Source: Nematostella vectensis (Eukaryota > Cnidaria > Anthozoa > Actiniaria > Edwardsiidae). Taken from it: a stretch of 64,000 nt of DNA. The position numbers and the translations under genes were made by a program. Of the stretch, positions 1-11,261 are shown piece by piece (within the stretch, counting starts at the first letter, position 1; each line of letters opens with the position of its first letter). Under the pieces are notes generated by a model that was not told where the DNA came from, did no database searches, and saw only the letters and a program-made list of their open reading frames with translations. The stretch covers positions 1,054,001 to 1,118,000 of the forward strand of contig NC_064047.1 in assembly GCF_932526225.1 (NCBI RefSeq). Reading direction: 5' to 3'.

Positions 1-3
1 TAG

Positions 4-528
4 ACGCTGTTTACGATCCAGTCGCGAGTGGAACCGTCAGGTCCAGCAAAGTGTCCACAAGTGGGCAACATGTGCAAGTACCGCGTAACCTTCACAAACG
101 TCACACAAGGTAACGCTACCCATAGTAACGCAATAAACTCTTCGCGTGACTTACTATACGAAGTAGACGTGGACACAAATTTATGGATGGTGTCTGGGAA
201 GAACAGTGGTGTCGTCACCTTGGAAACGGTCTATATGGCAACTTGTGACGTCACACTGGACGTAATGCCCCTGGCCGGCGGAAGGTTACCGCTACCGGAA
301 GTAAAACTGAAATGTTATGACAAGACAGAGGGTATCAAGGCGGGAGACCTTGAACATCCGGGATCTGAAAAGAGTGAGGATAAAATTGAACAGAGAAAGA
401 AACCTGAGAAAATTGTACCAAAGGAGCCACCGGTTGTACGGCCTCTTGCTTGCGGCCAAGTGTATAATCACTCGCAAGCCACTCAAGTGCTTGTTTTGCC
501 TGGCAACACAGAGTCCGTGAGTGGGTGA
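4..528 (+). CDS. TRAPPC10: TRAPPC10-like protein, C-terminal exon (partial)
   Basis: This is the last coding exon of a TRAPP II complex subunit, a tether and Rab exchange factor subunit acting at the Golgi and in endosome-to-Golgi traffic. The window opens with TAG, which reads as the end of an intron (AG acceptor), so coding is taken from base 4 and runs in frame to the TGA at 526-528, about 174 residues. The diagnostic C-terminal features are a WMVSGKNSGVV segment, a DVMPL...GRLPLPEVKL segment, a lysine/glutamate-rich linker and a closing GQVYNHS..TQVLVLP motif, in the same order as in vertebrate TRAPPC10. The vertebrate protein is above 1,200 residues, so most of the gene lies left of the window. 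Candidate AATAAA signals are at 828-833 and 943-948. The call rests on remembered family similarity and could not be aligned here. Confidence 0.83.
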   Translation, partial: TLFTIQSRVEPSGPAKCPQVGNMCKYRVTFTNVTQGNATHSNAINSSRDLLYEVDVDTNLWMVSGKNSGVVTLETVYMATCDVTLDVMPLAGGRLPLPEVKLKCYDKTEGIKAGDLEHPGSEKSEDKIEQRKKPEKIVPKEPPVVRPLACGQVYNHSQATQVLVLPGNTESVSG

Positions 529-650
529 TTGACAGATGTCACACAAGTGCGACAAAAATTGGTGATTGATCAAGTTGTCACACAAAAGCAATTAAAGTGC
601 TTGCTTTGTCTGGCAACACATAATTCGTGAGTGGGTGATTGACAGCTGCT
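485..650 (+). repeat. Two-copy direct duplication across the TRAPPC10 stop codon
   Basis: The segment at about 485-535 (end of the coding exon and start of the 3' UTR) recurs with a few mismatches at about 596-647. Both copies share GTGAGTGGGTGATTGACAG and the preceding TGGCAACACA. The offset is about 112 bp. The second copy is downstream of the stop and is presumably untranslated. Confidence 0.85.
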
Positions 651-2456
651 ACGCTCATGATAAAAAGTGAGTGGATGTGACGCTTCTCTGTTGTCAATAA
701 GATAAGCGTCGTTAGAAACATAAAACTTTGGTTAAAGGGTCAGCAAGTGTGTTGCGATATTTCGACGGAAATTGGTAAATGACGTATGAAATTATTTCTT
801 CAATTAACTTGTCCAGTTGAAAGCAGTAATAAAGGTGTTGCTGATAGACTCTTGAATTGCTCAAATACTGGATTTCGCGATACTCTGTCGAGAGTTTTTG
901 GAATACTCAAAACACAAGTAAATCACGGAAGCATCATGTAGCAATAAACACACCACCTAGAACTGTACAAGTATCCAATATTTTTTGATCTCTCACTATC
1001 GACATCCAACTGCAAGATACCACCCCTGGCTTCCGTCGCCAAATTGCAAATAAATAAGAATTTGGAGCCCCTCCCCCTCCCTACTGTTATTGACAGTGCT
1101 GAATAACGTATGCGCATGCGCGTGTTCTGACGAAAACAAACACAATCGTAGTGTGGAATCGTTCGAGTAAAGGTACGAAAGGATGATTTCAGTCGTTGTG
1201 TTGACTAACTGTACAGCATTTAACCATTATGTACAAAAGATGACAGATTTGTTTGATAATGAGGGAGTCATAAAGAAAATTATAGCCTTAGCTTTGCGCT
1301 AGTTTACTTATCGTTCCCCAAAATGTGACAGTTCTCCGATAAAAAGCCGCCATTTTAAAACAAAAAGGCTAGGTTTAACCGCGCGGTACTGGGACTAATC
1401 TTGCGGTTTTCAGCACTGGCAGGAGTTAGCAGAAAATTATCCAGTCAATTATGTTTTTAACAGCCTGCTCACATTTTTTTACATTTTTTTTTCTCTTAAG
1501 TGTACATAATATACATAACTTTATTATGATTATCCGTTTATTTTCTCCCAGCTATTATGTGCAATTTAAAGAAAAAATAACAAAAATATATTTGATTAGT
1601 TTCTATGTTAGAACTTTGTTCAAAACGTTAACTGCTGTAGACAGTCAATATCATCAGCCTTGCATCGCTTAGGGATCTAAAAGAAAAAGAAAAGAGAATT
1701 GTAGGGTCGCAGACGTCTTTGCACATGGTCTAGTTCTTCCCTAGGAAAATCTCTTACATTTTCAGTCGATTTTTGTTCAAACATCCATATTTGTCTCTTA
1801 TTTTCATACAACGGACCCGAAAATCAGGGAGCACGCGAGACCCGTATCTCGTCGCCTGACAGAGAGTGAGAAAGGATGAATTTCCTAGGCTCCAACAATG
1901 CCGTACCAAATTAAGCTAATCCCTAAATTGCATCAGCGTCTACCCACTTTCCCACCTGTAAAATTTCCAAGACCCATAACACCAGTCAACCTAGGCACCC
2001 GGTGAAGATAGAAGATTTCCTACCATTTGGTATCTGACATTGTTTTTCTTCTCGATATTAATTCTGATGCAATACAAGGGGATGAGATGATCCAGGTGTT
2101 CCAAAAAAGGAGGGGGGCGAAACAAGGCGGTGCCGGGTTCATTGTTCTTCCTTGAATTTCCTTATAATTCTTGTTATTTCTAAGCCAAATATCTGAAAAT
2201 AGGGAGGGGGGGTAGCTTGGTCCTCCCCTAGATCCGCCCCTGATTACTATACAAATATCGTTGAAACCAGTTGGATTTTTTATCGGAATTTCCCTGTGCC
2301 TTTTAGCCAAAATTTGCTTGCTCGAATGCTATTTAATAGAGATTTTGGCTTAGCCGAGGTGGTAATTTTGTTACCGTCAGATATCAAATGGTCGGTGCCT
2401 GATGAATAAGGATAACATGATACCCCCCCTCCCTCTCTGCCTTCCGAGATCTTTAC
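529..2456. other. Intergenic/3' UTR, no gene seen
   Basis: I see no supportable coding exon. The stretch is AT-rich, and its open frames lack family features and composition typical of exons. It carries candidate poly(A) signals for TRAPPC10 and, at 2090-2245, a purine/pyrimidine-skewed relic ending in a transposon-like terminus. Confidence 0.6.
2090..2245 (-). mobile_element. Degenerate hAT-like MITE relic
   Basis: The right end at about 2228-2242 reads CTAGATCCGCCCCTG, whose complement CAGGGGCGGATCTAG is typical of short non-autonomous DNA transposons. The same terminus type (GGGGCGGATCTAG) occurs at 45059-45071 in the opposite orientation. G-rich runs fill the interior. I could not find a clean left terminus or target-site duplication. 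Confidence 0.45.
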
Positions 2457-2883
2457 CTCGTCGCCTGGTACCCTAAAGCGGCAGAAGAGGTTGTTCGGGT
2501 CGCATTTGCCGGGTTCTCCACCACCCGTCAACTCATCCTCGGGACTCACTTCCGGTATCAGCACTTCCGGGACAACACCCAACGATATGGAACCACTTCC
2601 GGTGTTAGTAAGGGTCAAGTGCTCCTTAAAGTCACGTGTCATTGGACTGGGTTGATTCTCTTTTTTGGTTTTCTGGTAAGAAGATCCTCGTTTGAACGGC
2701 GTTTCATTCTTTGAGCCGTGACGTTTCTTGCCAATCCCGTAACAGAACGGGGACTGGGGCGTTTCCTCGCACGAGAGCATCTGGTTTTCGTACGGCACCT
2801 GACCTTGACCTATCCCCCTTCGACTTGTTTGTTCAGCGTTGCCCTGGTTACCGTCAGTGTAAACGCACTCTCCTGAGCGCTTC
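2457..2883 (-). CDS. Orphan exon-like ORF, cysteine-containing (gene unknown)
   Basis: The minus strand is open from 3110 to 2280, and this sub-segment is bounded by a good acceptor (TTGTTTGCAG before 2883) and a strong donor (GAG|GTAAAG after 2457). It would encode one split codon plus 142 codons and is more GC-rich than its surroundings. The conceptual product has an early CVY, a YENQMLSC stretch followed by FCYGI..KKR.G, and a later CDPNNLFCRF. The spacing of the first part loosely recalls the three-finger ectodomain of TGF-beta type II receptors (BMPR2 type), but the second half lacks the expected cysteine cluster. No membrane segment or kinase exon is visible between here and TRAPPC10. 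It may be an exon of an unrecognised gene, a gene remnant, or chance. Confidence 0.25.
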
Positions 2884-3209
2884 CTGCAAACAATATTGCC
2901 GCTTTCAGTGGCGCGGCTACCAAGCCGACGCAGCGTCAGGTGTAACGCGCATCGAAGTCTGTCGCGACCCACTGACCGCTCGCATACTGATCGTGGGCGC
3001 GTATCCTGTGCTTCTTCCTCGTCGACACTTCTGTGATAAAAATACGAAAATATATCAAAATATGATGGATAATTCGCACATTCATTCGAGAATATACGTC
3101 GTTCTAGAACTCATGTTTTGGCATAAGTCCTCTTGAAGAGCCATTTTGCTCTTGGGATGAATGTGAAATTTAAATAAAAAATTAAATAAAAAAAAATAAA
3201 AAACCATTA

Positions 3210-3549
3210 CACACCATAACCATGCTTCAATATTCCACAACTTGGGGTTTGTTTTTTGATTGTAGCTCTTGCAATAAATGTGAAATATTGTTATAAAACA
3301 AAAATCTCATTTTAAGGTACACAGCATAACAATGCTACAATACTCCACAACCGTAGGCTTGTTTTTTTTATAGGCGATTCGCACTAAAAATCATGTGAAC
3401 TTTTGAGTGGTGAATTAAAGACAAGATGAATATAGATATAACAATGCTGCAATACTCCACAACCGTAGGCTTGTTTTTTTTATAGGCGATTCGCACTAAA
3501 AATCATGTGAACTTTTGAGTGGTGAATTAAAGACAAGATGAATATAGAA
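3210..3549. repeat. Tandem duplication, 2 x 112 bp plus a degenerate third copy
   Basis: Bases 3326-3437 and 3438-3549 are nearly identical, differing at one visible position near the start (ATGCTACAAT against ATGCTGCAAT). A diverged earlier copy, recognisable by CAATATTCCACAAC, lies at about 3215-3290. Confidence 0.9.
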
Positions 3550-4699
3550 ATGGCTTCAACTCCTACACACCAGAGAGCGACGAAATGTCAAAATCTTTTA
3601 TTTAAAATAAGCAACCCCTTGGTTTATTCGTAATGGCTGGATGAGCCGAAGAAGCACGCGCGAGTTTAAAACCCCAAAGTCACGTATCTTTGGTAAGTCG
3701 CCTAGTACACGGACATATCAAGGCAATCGTGCTCTTCTTCTATATTCGTTTCTTATGCAGGATGTTTAGAAAAAGCTTGCTATTCTATCACAGGAATCCC
3801 GGTAACAATTGATAGGCACAGCAAACCCAACATAGAAAAGAGTACCACAGGGTTCCCACACTCACCTTTTACCAAGTGTCAAGCGACAGAGTGGAACATG
3901 CTGCGGATCGCAATTTGTCTGTCGTCTGTAAACCCGTAAAACGGATTTCTTCTCCTCCGATCGGCCTACCCGCCAGGCGTTATGACACGTGCCATCTTCT
4001 TTTTGTCCGGCCGGACACGGAAACATACCATCTTGGGAGGTCTGCTGGCCATATGCTGTTAAAGAGATGGCGCCATTATTATAGGCGCTTCTTTAAACCC
4101 CGGAATCTCTCCCCTAACAATCCGATTTTCTCAAACCCTTAACCCACGCCAAGTGGTACAGCCCCATGAAGGTCTCGGGCTGTTTTGTCCAATCTAGTAG
4201 CCGGTAAATTATGATGTTCCGAGGAAAGGTTTTAAATAGATAGGAGGCGTTAAGGAGAGAGGAGAGCGCATTTTAAACTATAACAATAAATAAAACTCGA
4301 GTGCAGTGGTGTTCTTATTTCAGTCAGGATCACGGCGGTAAATTTTAGTCTGCGTAGCAAGCGTTTCTTGACATTGAGCAAGTCTCACCCAGTAGAAGCC
4401 AAGCTCACATTAAGCAAGAAGGCCATTAAATTTGATTTATATTACTGGAATTCCTATGTCGTTTGTTTTAAGCTGGAAGGGAGTGAAGGGTGGAGGTAGT
4501 ATGTTAGAGAAGGGCGTTTAGTACAAACAAGCAAGCTTGGGGGGGGGGGAGGGGTGGCGTTCATTAGATAGCAGGCTTAGGTCATTCAAACGGTATTTAT
4601 TTCTATCGCCAATTTTTGGATCTGTCATGTGATTTGCTATTGAATTGAACAGATAAGGTTATTATAAAACTCTGTATTAGTTGGTTATTTCCGTCACAC

Positions 4700-4870
4700 A
4701 ATCTGGCTCCCAATATTGAATGAAAACGACAACAAAGGCGTGGCTGACAAGGGCTCATTTCTATGGCAACGGCGGCTCACCTGGATGTGTGGATATTGAC
4801 AAGATTAGTACCGCAACCAGAGCAAGACACGCCATACCTTGGACTCCCTGTTATACAAAACAAAACAAAT
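4700..4870 (+). repeat. Dispersed repeat family 1, copy a
   Basis: AATGAAAACGACAACAAAGG at about 4719, preceded by CCAATATTG and followed by GGCTGACAAGGGC and later TTGGACTCCCTG, matches the arrangement at about 43950-44060 in an MBTPS2 intron. Two shared blocks in the same order argue for a common dispersed element, class unknown. Confidence 0.55.
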
Positions 4871-6149
4871 TTATAAGAAAACAAGTGCAAGGATGGGTTT
4901 CCTGTGAGGACTTGAGCAGGAGGAGGACTAAAAGAGACATGTCTTTTAGATGCGTGCGGAGGCCATTTTCGCCCCAGGCTACACGTCTTTTTAGTATTGT
5001 GTACTGCTCTGCGAACTCATAAGTGTCGTTCACAACTTGCTTTTTTTTTCTTGGAAGTCTACGAGACAATATATTTTCTTTTTCATAGACAGATTTTTCT
5101 GAGAGAATTTGATGTTTTCGTGAGCAGGGTCTAGTCTGATGACTTCCCTTTAGCAGTTAAAAAAAACGCGACGAATAGCATGAGTAGCAAGGTATCACCT
5201 GGTAAGCAGGTGTGTTTTACTTAAAATCGCTTTGCCAGAGAAACAAAGTCGGTTACCCCCATTTTTTATTTTCTCAAATAGTTAAATATATACGGAAAAA
5301 TGATATACCGAAAGAAGAAAAAAAATTGGCTTGTAGAAGTTTGTTTATGTTCTCTTAATAACCGTAAAAATACTAAAAAATGGCGCTTTTTACCGTATAA
5401 ATAATGGCGAAAACAGTGTCTTTTAGTGCGATCTCGTAAATGGGAGATCGGATTTTGGCAGCTCGTATAGGCACTCTTTTTGAAAACTAAGAGTTGGGAT
5501 TTTTCCTCGCGCGATCAGTAAAAACGCGTCAACTCTACGCCCATCTGTTGTGAAAACGAGGTCGGTACCCCCATTTTTTATTACATTTTTTGAAAGCTCT
5601 AACTTCAAAAATGTTTATGCCAAGTTTTAAAAAATTCTGGGTTGTAGAACTATTTCAAGGGAATTACCAGTGTCAGGAACAGATGGGAATAAACTAAGGA
5701 CATTGTTTTTACAATAAAGAACGTAGTTAGAGGAATTACAGGGCAAACGTCCGCGTCCTCGATAGACCGTGAAGCTTGGAGTTTTCACATCGTGGTTGGG
5801 GGAAAAACGGCTGATATCACAGAAAACGCGTTTTCACGTACTGCTATTGAACTCTGAATCAAATTCCATTGTTTTCTGCCGTCATCGTCAAGGTTGCCCA
5901 CGTAGTTGCTTAAGGTCCCTATTGTTTCCCAAAACTGCTGCGCTGCAACGCGCGCTACCGTGGCAACAAAAACAAAGATGATTCAATGTTTTGATTAACA
6001 TGAACTTTATTTTATTTATAACTAGAATATGACATTCTTTCGTTTCCCGGCTTGCACTGAAGCTTTTCTTTCTGGTTGGCTTGTGACGTTCATGTCAATC
6101 ACAATGATTCTCGCAACCTTTTTGCCTACTTTAAACAACTGTCAAGGTG

Positions 6150-6275
6150 GCCACGATAGCGCGCGTCGAAAAGTGAAGAAGGCCAATCAGGGCGCCATAC
6201 GCTCCCGAGTCCTCCAAAGGCAAACATTTCCATCGGCTTATTCTGAGCTAGTAACTGGGATGTTAATTTTTTCTT
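6150..6275 (+). repeat. Dispersed repeat family 2, copy a
   Basis: Contains GAAGGCCAATCAGGGCGCCAT followed by a variant of CATTTCCATCGGCTTATT and CTAGTAACTGGGATG. The same blocks recur in the same order near 9755-9850 and, in part, near 44470-44520. Confidence 0.55.
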
Positions 6276-7369
6276 GCAGATAGATCGCTGTATTATCAAT
6301 TATAAGAGGTAATTCATCGACATTCTTTAAAGCAACTAACCCTAATAAAACATCAATTAGAGTACTTATCCAATTAGAAAGAGTGCTTTCTATTGGCTCA
6401 CTTTGCCATTATTATCATCAATACTCTTTTTAATGCATCGACAAGCTCTGCTTATGATATATCATCCAGTTAAATGTGTCACGTCTTTTTTTAGAATTAC
6501 TCTCATATATAATGACAGGCTAGCGTCTCACGAGTGAGTTTATTAAGGGCAGATCGTGGGCACTTTTCTCCAATCTGAGAATTCATGCGCGCGAAGCCAA
6601 AAAAAAAAATACTTAACTTGTGCTCAACTAAATTTTCATTAAATCTAGCCTACATTTCAGTCTGATGACTCGAACCGGACTCGTGTTATACCACTCCCCG
6701 CTACTACTTTACTAACACCTTTCCGTCTCCCGTGGCCATATTTTACCCCGTCGTCTTGATTGGGTTCCATCGCGCGTTTATGGATAAAAATACTTTGTTC
6801 ATGATTTTTTATGAAAATATGAGCGGCTATTATTTACAATCTATAAATCCGATAACTCGACACTAGCGTCCCCGCTAGTTCTAACTTATGTTTGTTTCTC
6901 TAAGAGTTTGAGTATGGGGAATCTAAGGTGTTTTCATTTGCGGTGTCTTCTTTTCGCACTCTATGAACCTCGTGTAAATACCTTTCTCGGCTTGGTGTCT
7001 TTTGCGGTCTTAAAAAAAGGACGTCGATAGAGCTGGAATACTTTAAAACCAACAGTGCAAAAATCGGCCGGCATTGTAGAAACCACCCCGCTCAGCTGAT
7101 CACAAAACAAAGGATAGCATTTGCGGTGTATAAACGGTGGCAGCATTGCTGGGACGTAATGCCGTCTGTTTTGGTCATCAGTTCTGGCGCTACGAGGCAG
7201 TTAAAACACGCATTCGATGACAGTCTGAAGACTCAAGAGTTTTAAAACCACAGGGTCGTAAAATTTAAGGAGAGCTCTATTGCTTGAATTCTTGAACAAA
7301 AAAGTTCTTCTTTATCAAAAATAAAGAAGAACTTATTGCCTCCACAAGAATGTACTGTATATAGCTTCC

Positions 7370-8180
7370 CCATTCACTTTGCCCATCTTACTTTTCTTTT
7401 TATCTTTCCACTAACCATTTCCCAAGCAAAGAAAAATAATACTTTATGGTCCGGAACCTTGAGTGCAACTATCTTAAAGATAAATTATAGTTAACGTCAA
7501 ATGTGAATAGCCAAAAAATGTGCGATTTCCCCTTTACAGTGCAAAAATTAAAAAGATAAAAGAAAATATGATGGTCTTTAACCAACCATTTTTAATATTG
7601 GCTCTGGAGACGTTTTGTTTTAACGCTACGCGATAAGAAATAGAATTAATAGCCAACGCGGTGCGCGCATTTCGCCTTTCCGTAGCCCTTCCAAGCAAAA
7701 AAAGCAGACGACTTCATGGATTGAAAACGGTATTGTGTCTAAAGATTAACGAAGGAGACGTTTTGCTTTGTAAGAAACAGCCAAAACGAGTCAACACATT
7801 CCATCTTCAGCTTCCCCAAGCTAAAAATTAGTTAAAAGTTTTTCTCCTGAACTTCCCCAAGCAAAGATAAGAACATTGATTAATTGAACCGTCATTTTAA
7901 GCATCAAAATATGAGGTAAATGAAAGGTTTTGCTTAAACGCTATAAAAACCAAAACAAATCTGCGCACTTGCTTTTACTAAGAAATAAAAGATAATTAGA
8001 TAAAAGATAAAAAAAATCAGATAAACTTTATTGTAAGCGTCAAGGATAGGTAAAAAAGAGATTTTGGTTTAACGCTATAAGTAATAGCCAATATAAGTGT
8101 GCGCATTTCACATTTGCCTTTCCCGTGCCAAAAAAGAAGAGGAAAGAAAAACATAAAAACACGTTATTGTAAGTGCAAAA
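7370..8180. repeat. Diverged irregular tandem repeats
   Basis: Segments built around AATAGCCAA, a GCGCATTTC-like block and CCAAGCAAA recur at about 7500, 7650, 7960 and 8095 with irregular spacing and substantial divergence. The stretch looks like an old tandem array. No coding potential is seen. Confidence 0.5.
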
Positions 8181-9229
8181 GATAAGTTTCCACCTACCTT
8201 CCCTTCGTGAATCGGCTGCGTCTTGTTCAGCAAATTTCCCCCTTCAGTAATCTGAATTTTATGATTTTTCGGTGTTTTATGCGAGTCTATTTACCTCTTG
8301 TGGCTGACGTCAGCGGTTAATTACACACCCTACCACTTCCCTTTCAGGAAGTCGTAAAACATCGATTAAATAAACCCCAGATTTTTATTCCTACTTGCTT
8401 AATTGAAACGCAAAACGTATCCTGAACGAAGTGACTTGCACGTGCAAAGATTCTATGATAATATTCCTTAGGGATCGACATTGCTTGTTGGAATAAAATG
8501 GATGTTATTTAGAAGTTTGAAACTGGGATGGGAAGGCAAAAAGAATAAGAAAAGAAATCCGGCGCACCTCTCATATACATGTGTATAGCGAACAATAATA
8601 ATAATATAATAAGGCGAGCATGCCGAAAATAAGGGGCCCCGGCGTATTCCTCTAAATCACAACAGTAGCAGTAAAAGTAGCAGTAATACATTCCTAGTGC
8701 TCGCATGATTGCGCCCCTCTTCTTAGCTGTGCTCGCATTGTATAGTATGCTGTGCTTTAATGCTTTTCATCGAGATCAAAGGTGGTTATTTGCTGGATTT
8801 TTTTTGTCTTGCGAACCAGAGAAACGTGTCAAATAGCCAGGCGAAGACAACTTTCACAAAGTGTCACCAAGAAATTAGACCACGCGGACCACACAGTTAA
8901 ACTTGTTTCCTCGTGCACCCGAGGAAACTAAACACCTCATAAATACCTCATATATAATTTGTATCTAATATATTGTGTGGATATGAATGACCTTGGCCTA
9001 CTATGTTATCCAAGGGTAAATCTTGTGTTCTATACGGATATAGCTCGCTTTTCACACTGTGAATTGCGCTAAATGCGAAAAAAAAAAAACTGACGACGGT
9101 CACGTTTTTTGTGTAAGGGTCACGAAATATTTGCGCCAATTGTAAGCACCTTACAATTTGTTTCCTAAAACTTTTTTTGTGGCTTTAAGGGGATGAGCAT
9201 CCAGCGATTCCCGCTCTCTATTAGAAACA

Positions 9230-9322
9230 ATAGGAAAACTTCGGGGAAATTGATAAAAACTTCGGGGAAACTTTTGGGAAATTGATAAAAACTCGGGTAA
9301 CTTCCCGGGAAATTGATAAAAA
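9230..9322. repeat. Short minisatellite, about 3 imperfect units
   Basis: The unit core GGGAAATTGATAAAAAC (or a one-base variant) occurs three times at unequal spacing, each preceded by a CTTCGGG- or CTCGGG-like segment. Confidence 0.8.
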
Positions 9323-9734
9323 CCTTCGTTATGTTTGTTTTGTTTTAAAATGAAACAGCCCAGTAATGAAGCAAATTGAAGCGTTTATCAAACTATGGCT
9401 TATATATAATGCATATATTCGAAACTAAAAAACGCAGATATGTTAAACAGAAAGTAATTATTTCACCTTCGGGGTTTAAAAAAGTATCCGTTATTGTTGT
9501 CCGCCCACAAAGATGATTAATATTTTCATGAGACAAATAAAATGGGAAAAAATTGGCAGCTGTTTTTATCTCCTTTAATCAAACCCACAGGAATGGAGAA
9601 GGCTGGACTATTTATGTACGCGCTTTCATCGAGAGATCATATGAATTAAGGATCGTTTATGATATTTATTCAATTGTCGTAGGCACATAGCTTTCCATGC
9701 TGGTATTCTGGCTAAGTCATAGATATCATCAGGA

Positions 9735-9960
9735 AAATAGATTTAAAGAAGGCCAATCACGCCGCCATTCTATGCTCGCACACAATACCGAGTGACTCAA
9801 AGCATCTATTTCCATTGGCTAATTCAAACAACCGAGGAACTTTCAATTAAATATCATTGATAAAGTATCAGACTTCAATCGTGGATGGTCATTTTGAAGT
9901 TTTCTTGAAAATAAACTGGTGTATGTTCAATTTTAAACAATAACAAAGAAGGGACTGATT
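9735..9960 (+). repeat. Dispersed repeat family 2, copy b
   Basis: GAAGGCCAATCACGCCGCCAT, GAGTGACTCAAAGCATCTATT, CATTGGCTAATT and TCGTGGATGGTCATTTT occur in order. The second half matches the copy at 44440-44620 (GAGTGACAAAAGGCATCC, TCGTGGATGGTTATTTT). Confidence 0.6.
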
Positions 9961-10394
9961 GGCATTCTTTAAGTAAGGCGTCTGGGGCTTACATGTCATT
10001 TTATTGGAGATTATACGCCTAAAGGAATACATAGTAACCTGCTGCTGGGTATAATGACGATGAACCGTACTGCCTCTTTATTCCCTTGTCATTTGCAAGA
10101 CAAATAATTGTTTAATCCCAAAAACATAAAACAGACATTGTTAAAATAAAAAAACTTGGGCGTGCATTTATCCGCTGAGCCTTTTTTACCTGTTGATGCT
10201 GTGTAGAAATGTCTCGTATTATCTCGGTTTTATAATATGTATGACTCTGATGCTGTTGATGAATTTTACGTTTTGGTTTGGTGTCCACGCAACATTAGCT
10301 CTCTGTTTTTCCGACCGCCTTCAACTCTCCATGGCTTGCAACCTTTGTCCAGTTTCGTAACGACGCCTTGTGGAGTTAAGGGATATATTTACAA

Positions 10395-10527
10395 GGGTCC
10401 GGTTCCTAGAAAGCAGGTTAGTGTAAAACCAGGATTAAATAATAATCTTATCCAATCAAATGTCCCAAAGTATGGCGCTACTTATTCCCCTCTGTTAGCA
10501 CTAACCTGCTTTCTATGAACCAGGCCC
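10395..10527. mobile_element. Foldback MITE, 133 bp
   Basis: Terminal inverted repeats of 29 bp at 10395-10423 and 10499-10527 match at about 26 positions; the arms contain GGTTCCTAGAAAGCAGGTTA and its near-complement. The 75-bp interior is AT-rich and non-coding. I see no convincing target-site duplication. Confidence 0.8.
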
Positions 10528-10904
10528 AAGCTATTGGAGCCAAATCCTATTATATCTAAGAAATAATGTTATACTGTTTCGCATGATCTCCTTAACTTTT
10601 TATTGTACCAGAACACTATTTGATAACTTTATTGTATTAAAATCTCGAGTAATACCATCCTAAAGGCAAAACGTTAAAATTATATAATATTTTTTGAGAA
10701 TTTAATGGAATGGAAGACAAGTTTCTATTTCCGTGCACATCAAGAGCCCACCACCATCATGGATTTTTATGACGCCAGCAAAAGAAAGACGTCCTTCAAT
10801 TAGCTCTCAGTTATTTCAAATAATTTGATGTATTCTGCAACAGTCACACGCGGAACCTTGACTCTAAGTAATTATTAAACATGAGCAGGATCGTTATAGA
10901 GAAT
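10528..10904. other. Gene-free spacer
   Basis: AT-rich sequence between the foldback element and the minisatellite. Nothing supportable is seen. Confidence 0.5.
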
Positions 10905-11100
10905 CACACGTGCGTAGGGGATGGTGGATGATCACGTGCGTATAAGGATGATCATGTGCGTATATGAGATGATCACGTGCGTATAGTGGATGATCACGCG
11001 AGTGTAGGGGATAATCACGTGCGTATAGAGGATATTCACGTGCGTATAGAGGATGATCACGTGCGTATAGGGGATAACCACGTGCATGCAGGGGTGGTCA
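10905..11100. repeat. 21-bp minisatellite with repeated CACGTG
   Basis: About nine units of 20-28 bp, mostly 21, of the form CACGTGCGTATAGAGGATGA with substitutions. Seven units retain the palindromic E-box CACGTG. Because 21 is a multiple of three, both strands show repetitive open frames that need not be translated. The array abuts the large satellite. Confidence 0.93.
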
Positions 11101-11261
11101 ATAAGAGATTTTGTATGATCGAAGCTGAGCTTAGTCATTGTATCTATATCAAACAATACACCCCTATTGATGGACTCACTCATAGTACCTATATCACAGT
11201 TGTACGCTTCTATTGTTGGGCTCACTCATAGTACCTGTATCACAGCTGTACGCTCCTAGTG

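Larger units (their letters stand above)
3550..7369. other. Gene-free region with dispersed repeat copies
   Basis: No exon is supported. Visible content is a dispersed-repeat copy at 4700-4870, a short internal duplication (GGT[T/A]CCCCCATTTTTTATT near 5252 and 5563), and a second dispersed family copy at 6150-6275. Open frames at 3876-4142, 4720-5022 and 6029-6283 lie in or beside these repeats and show no recognisable domain. Confidence 0.55.
8181..10394. other. Gene-free AT-rich region
   Basis: No exon is supported. It holds a perfect 9-bp-stem hairpin at 8905-8928 (GTTTCCTCG, six-base loop, complement), three imperfect copies of a GGGAAATTGATAAAAAC unit at 9230-9322, and a dispersed-repeat copy at 9735-9960. 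Confidence 0.55.

Noticed and set aside
2020..2310. 96-codon minus-strand frame
   Set aside because: It runs through the hAT-like relic, whose G-rich termini give typical spurious glycine/serine peptides.
2711..3136. 141-codon plus-strand frame with several cysteines
   Set aside because: It overlaps the better minus-strand candidate with its splice sites and shows no family motif.
4720..5022. 100-codon plus-strand frame
   Set aside because: Its start lies in dispersed repeat family 1, which recurs without an open frame at 43935-44070.
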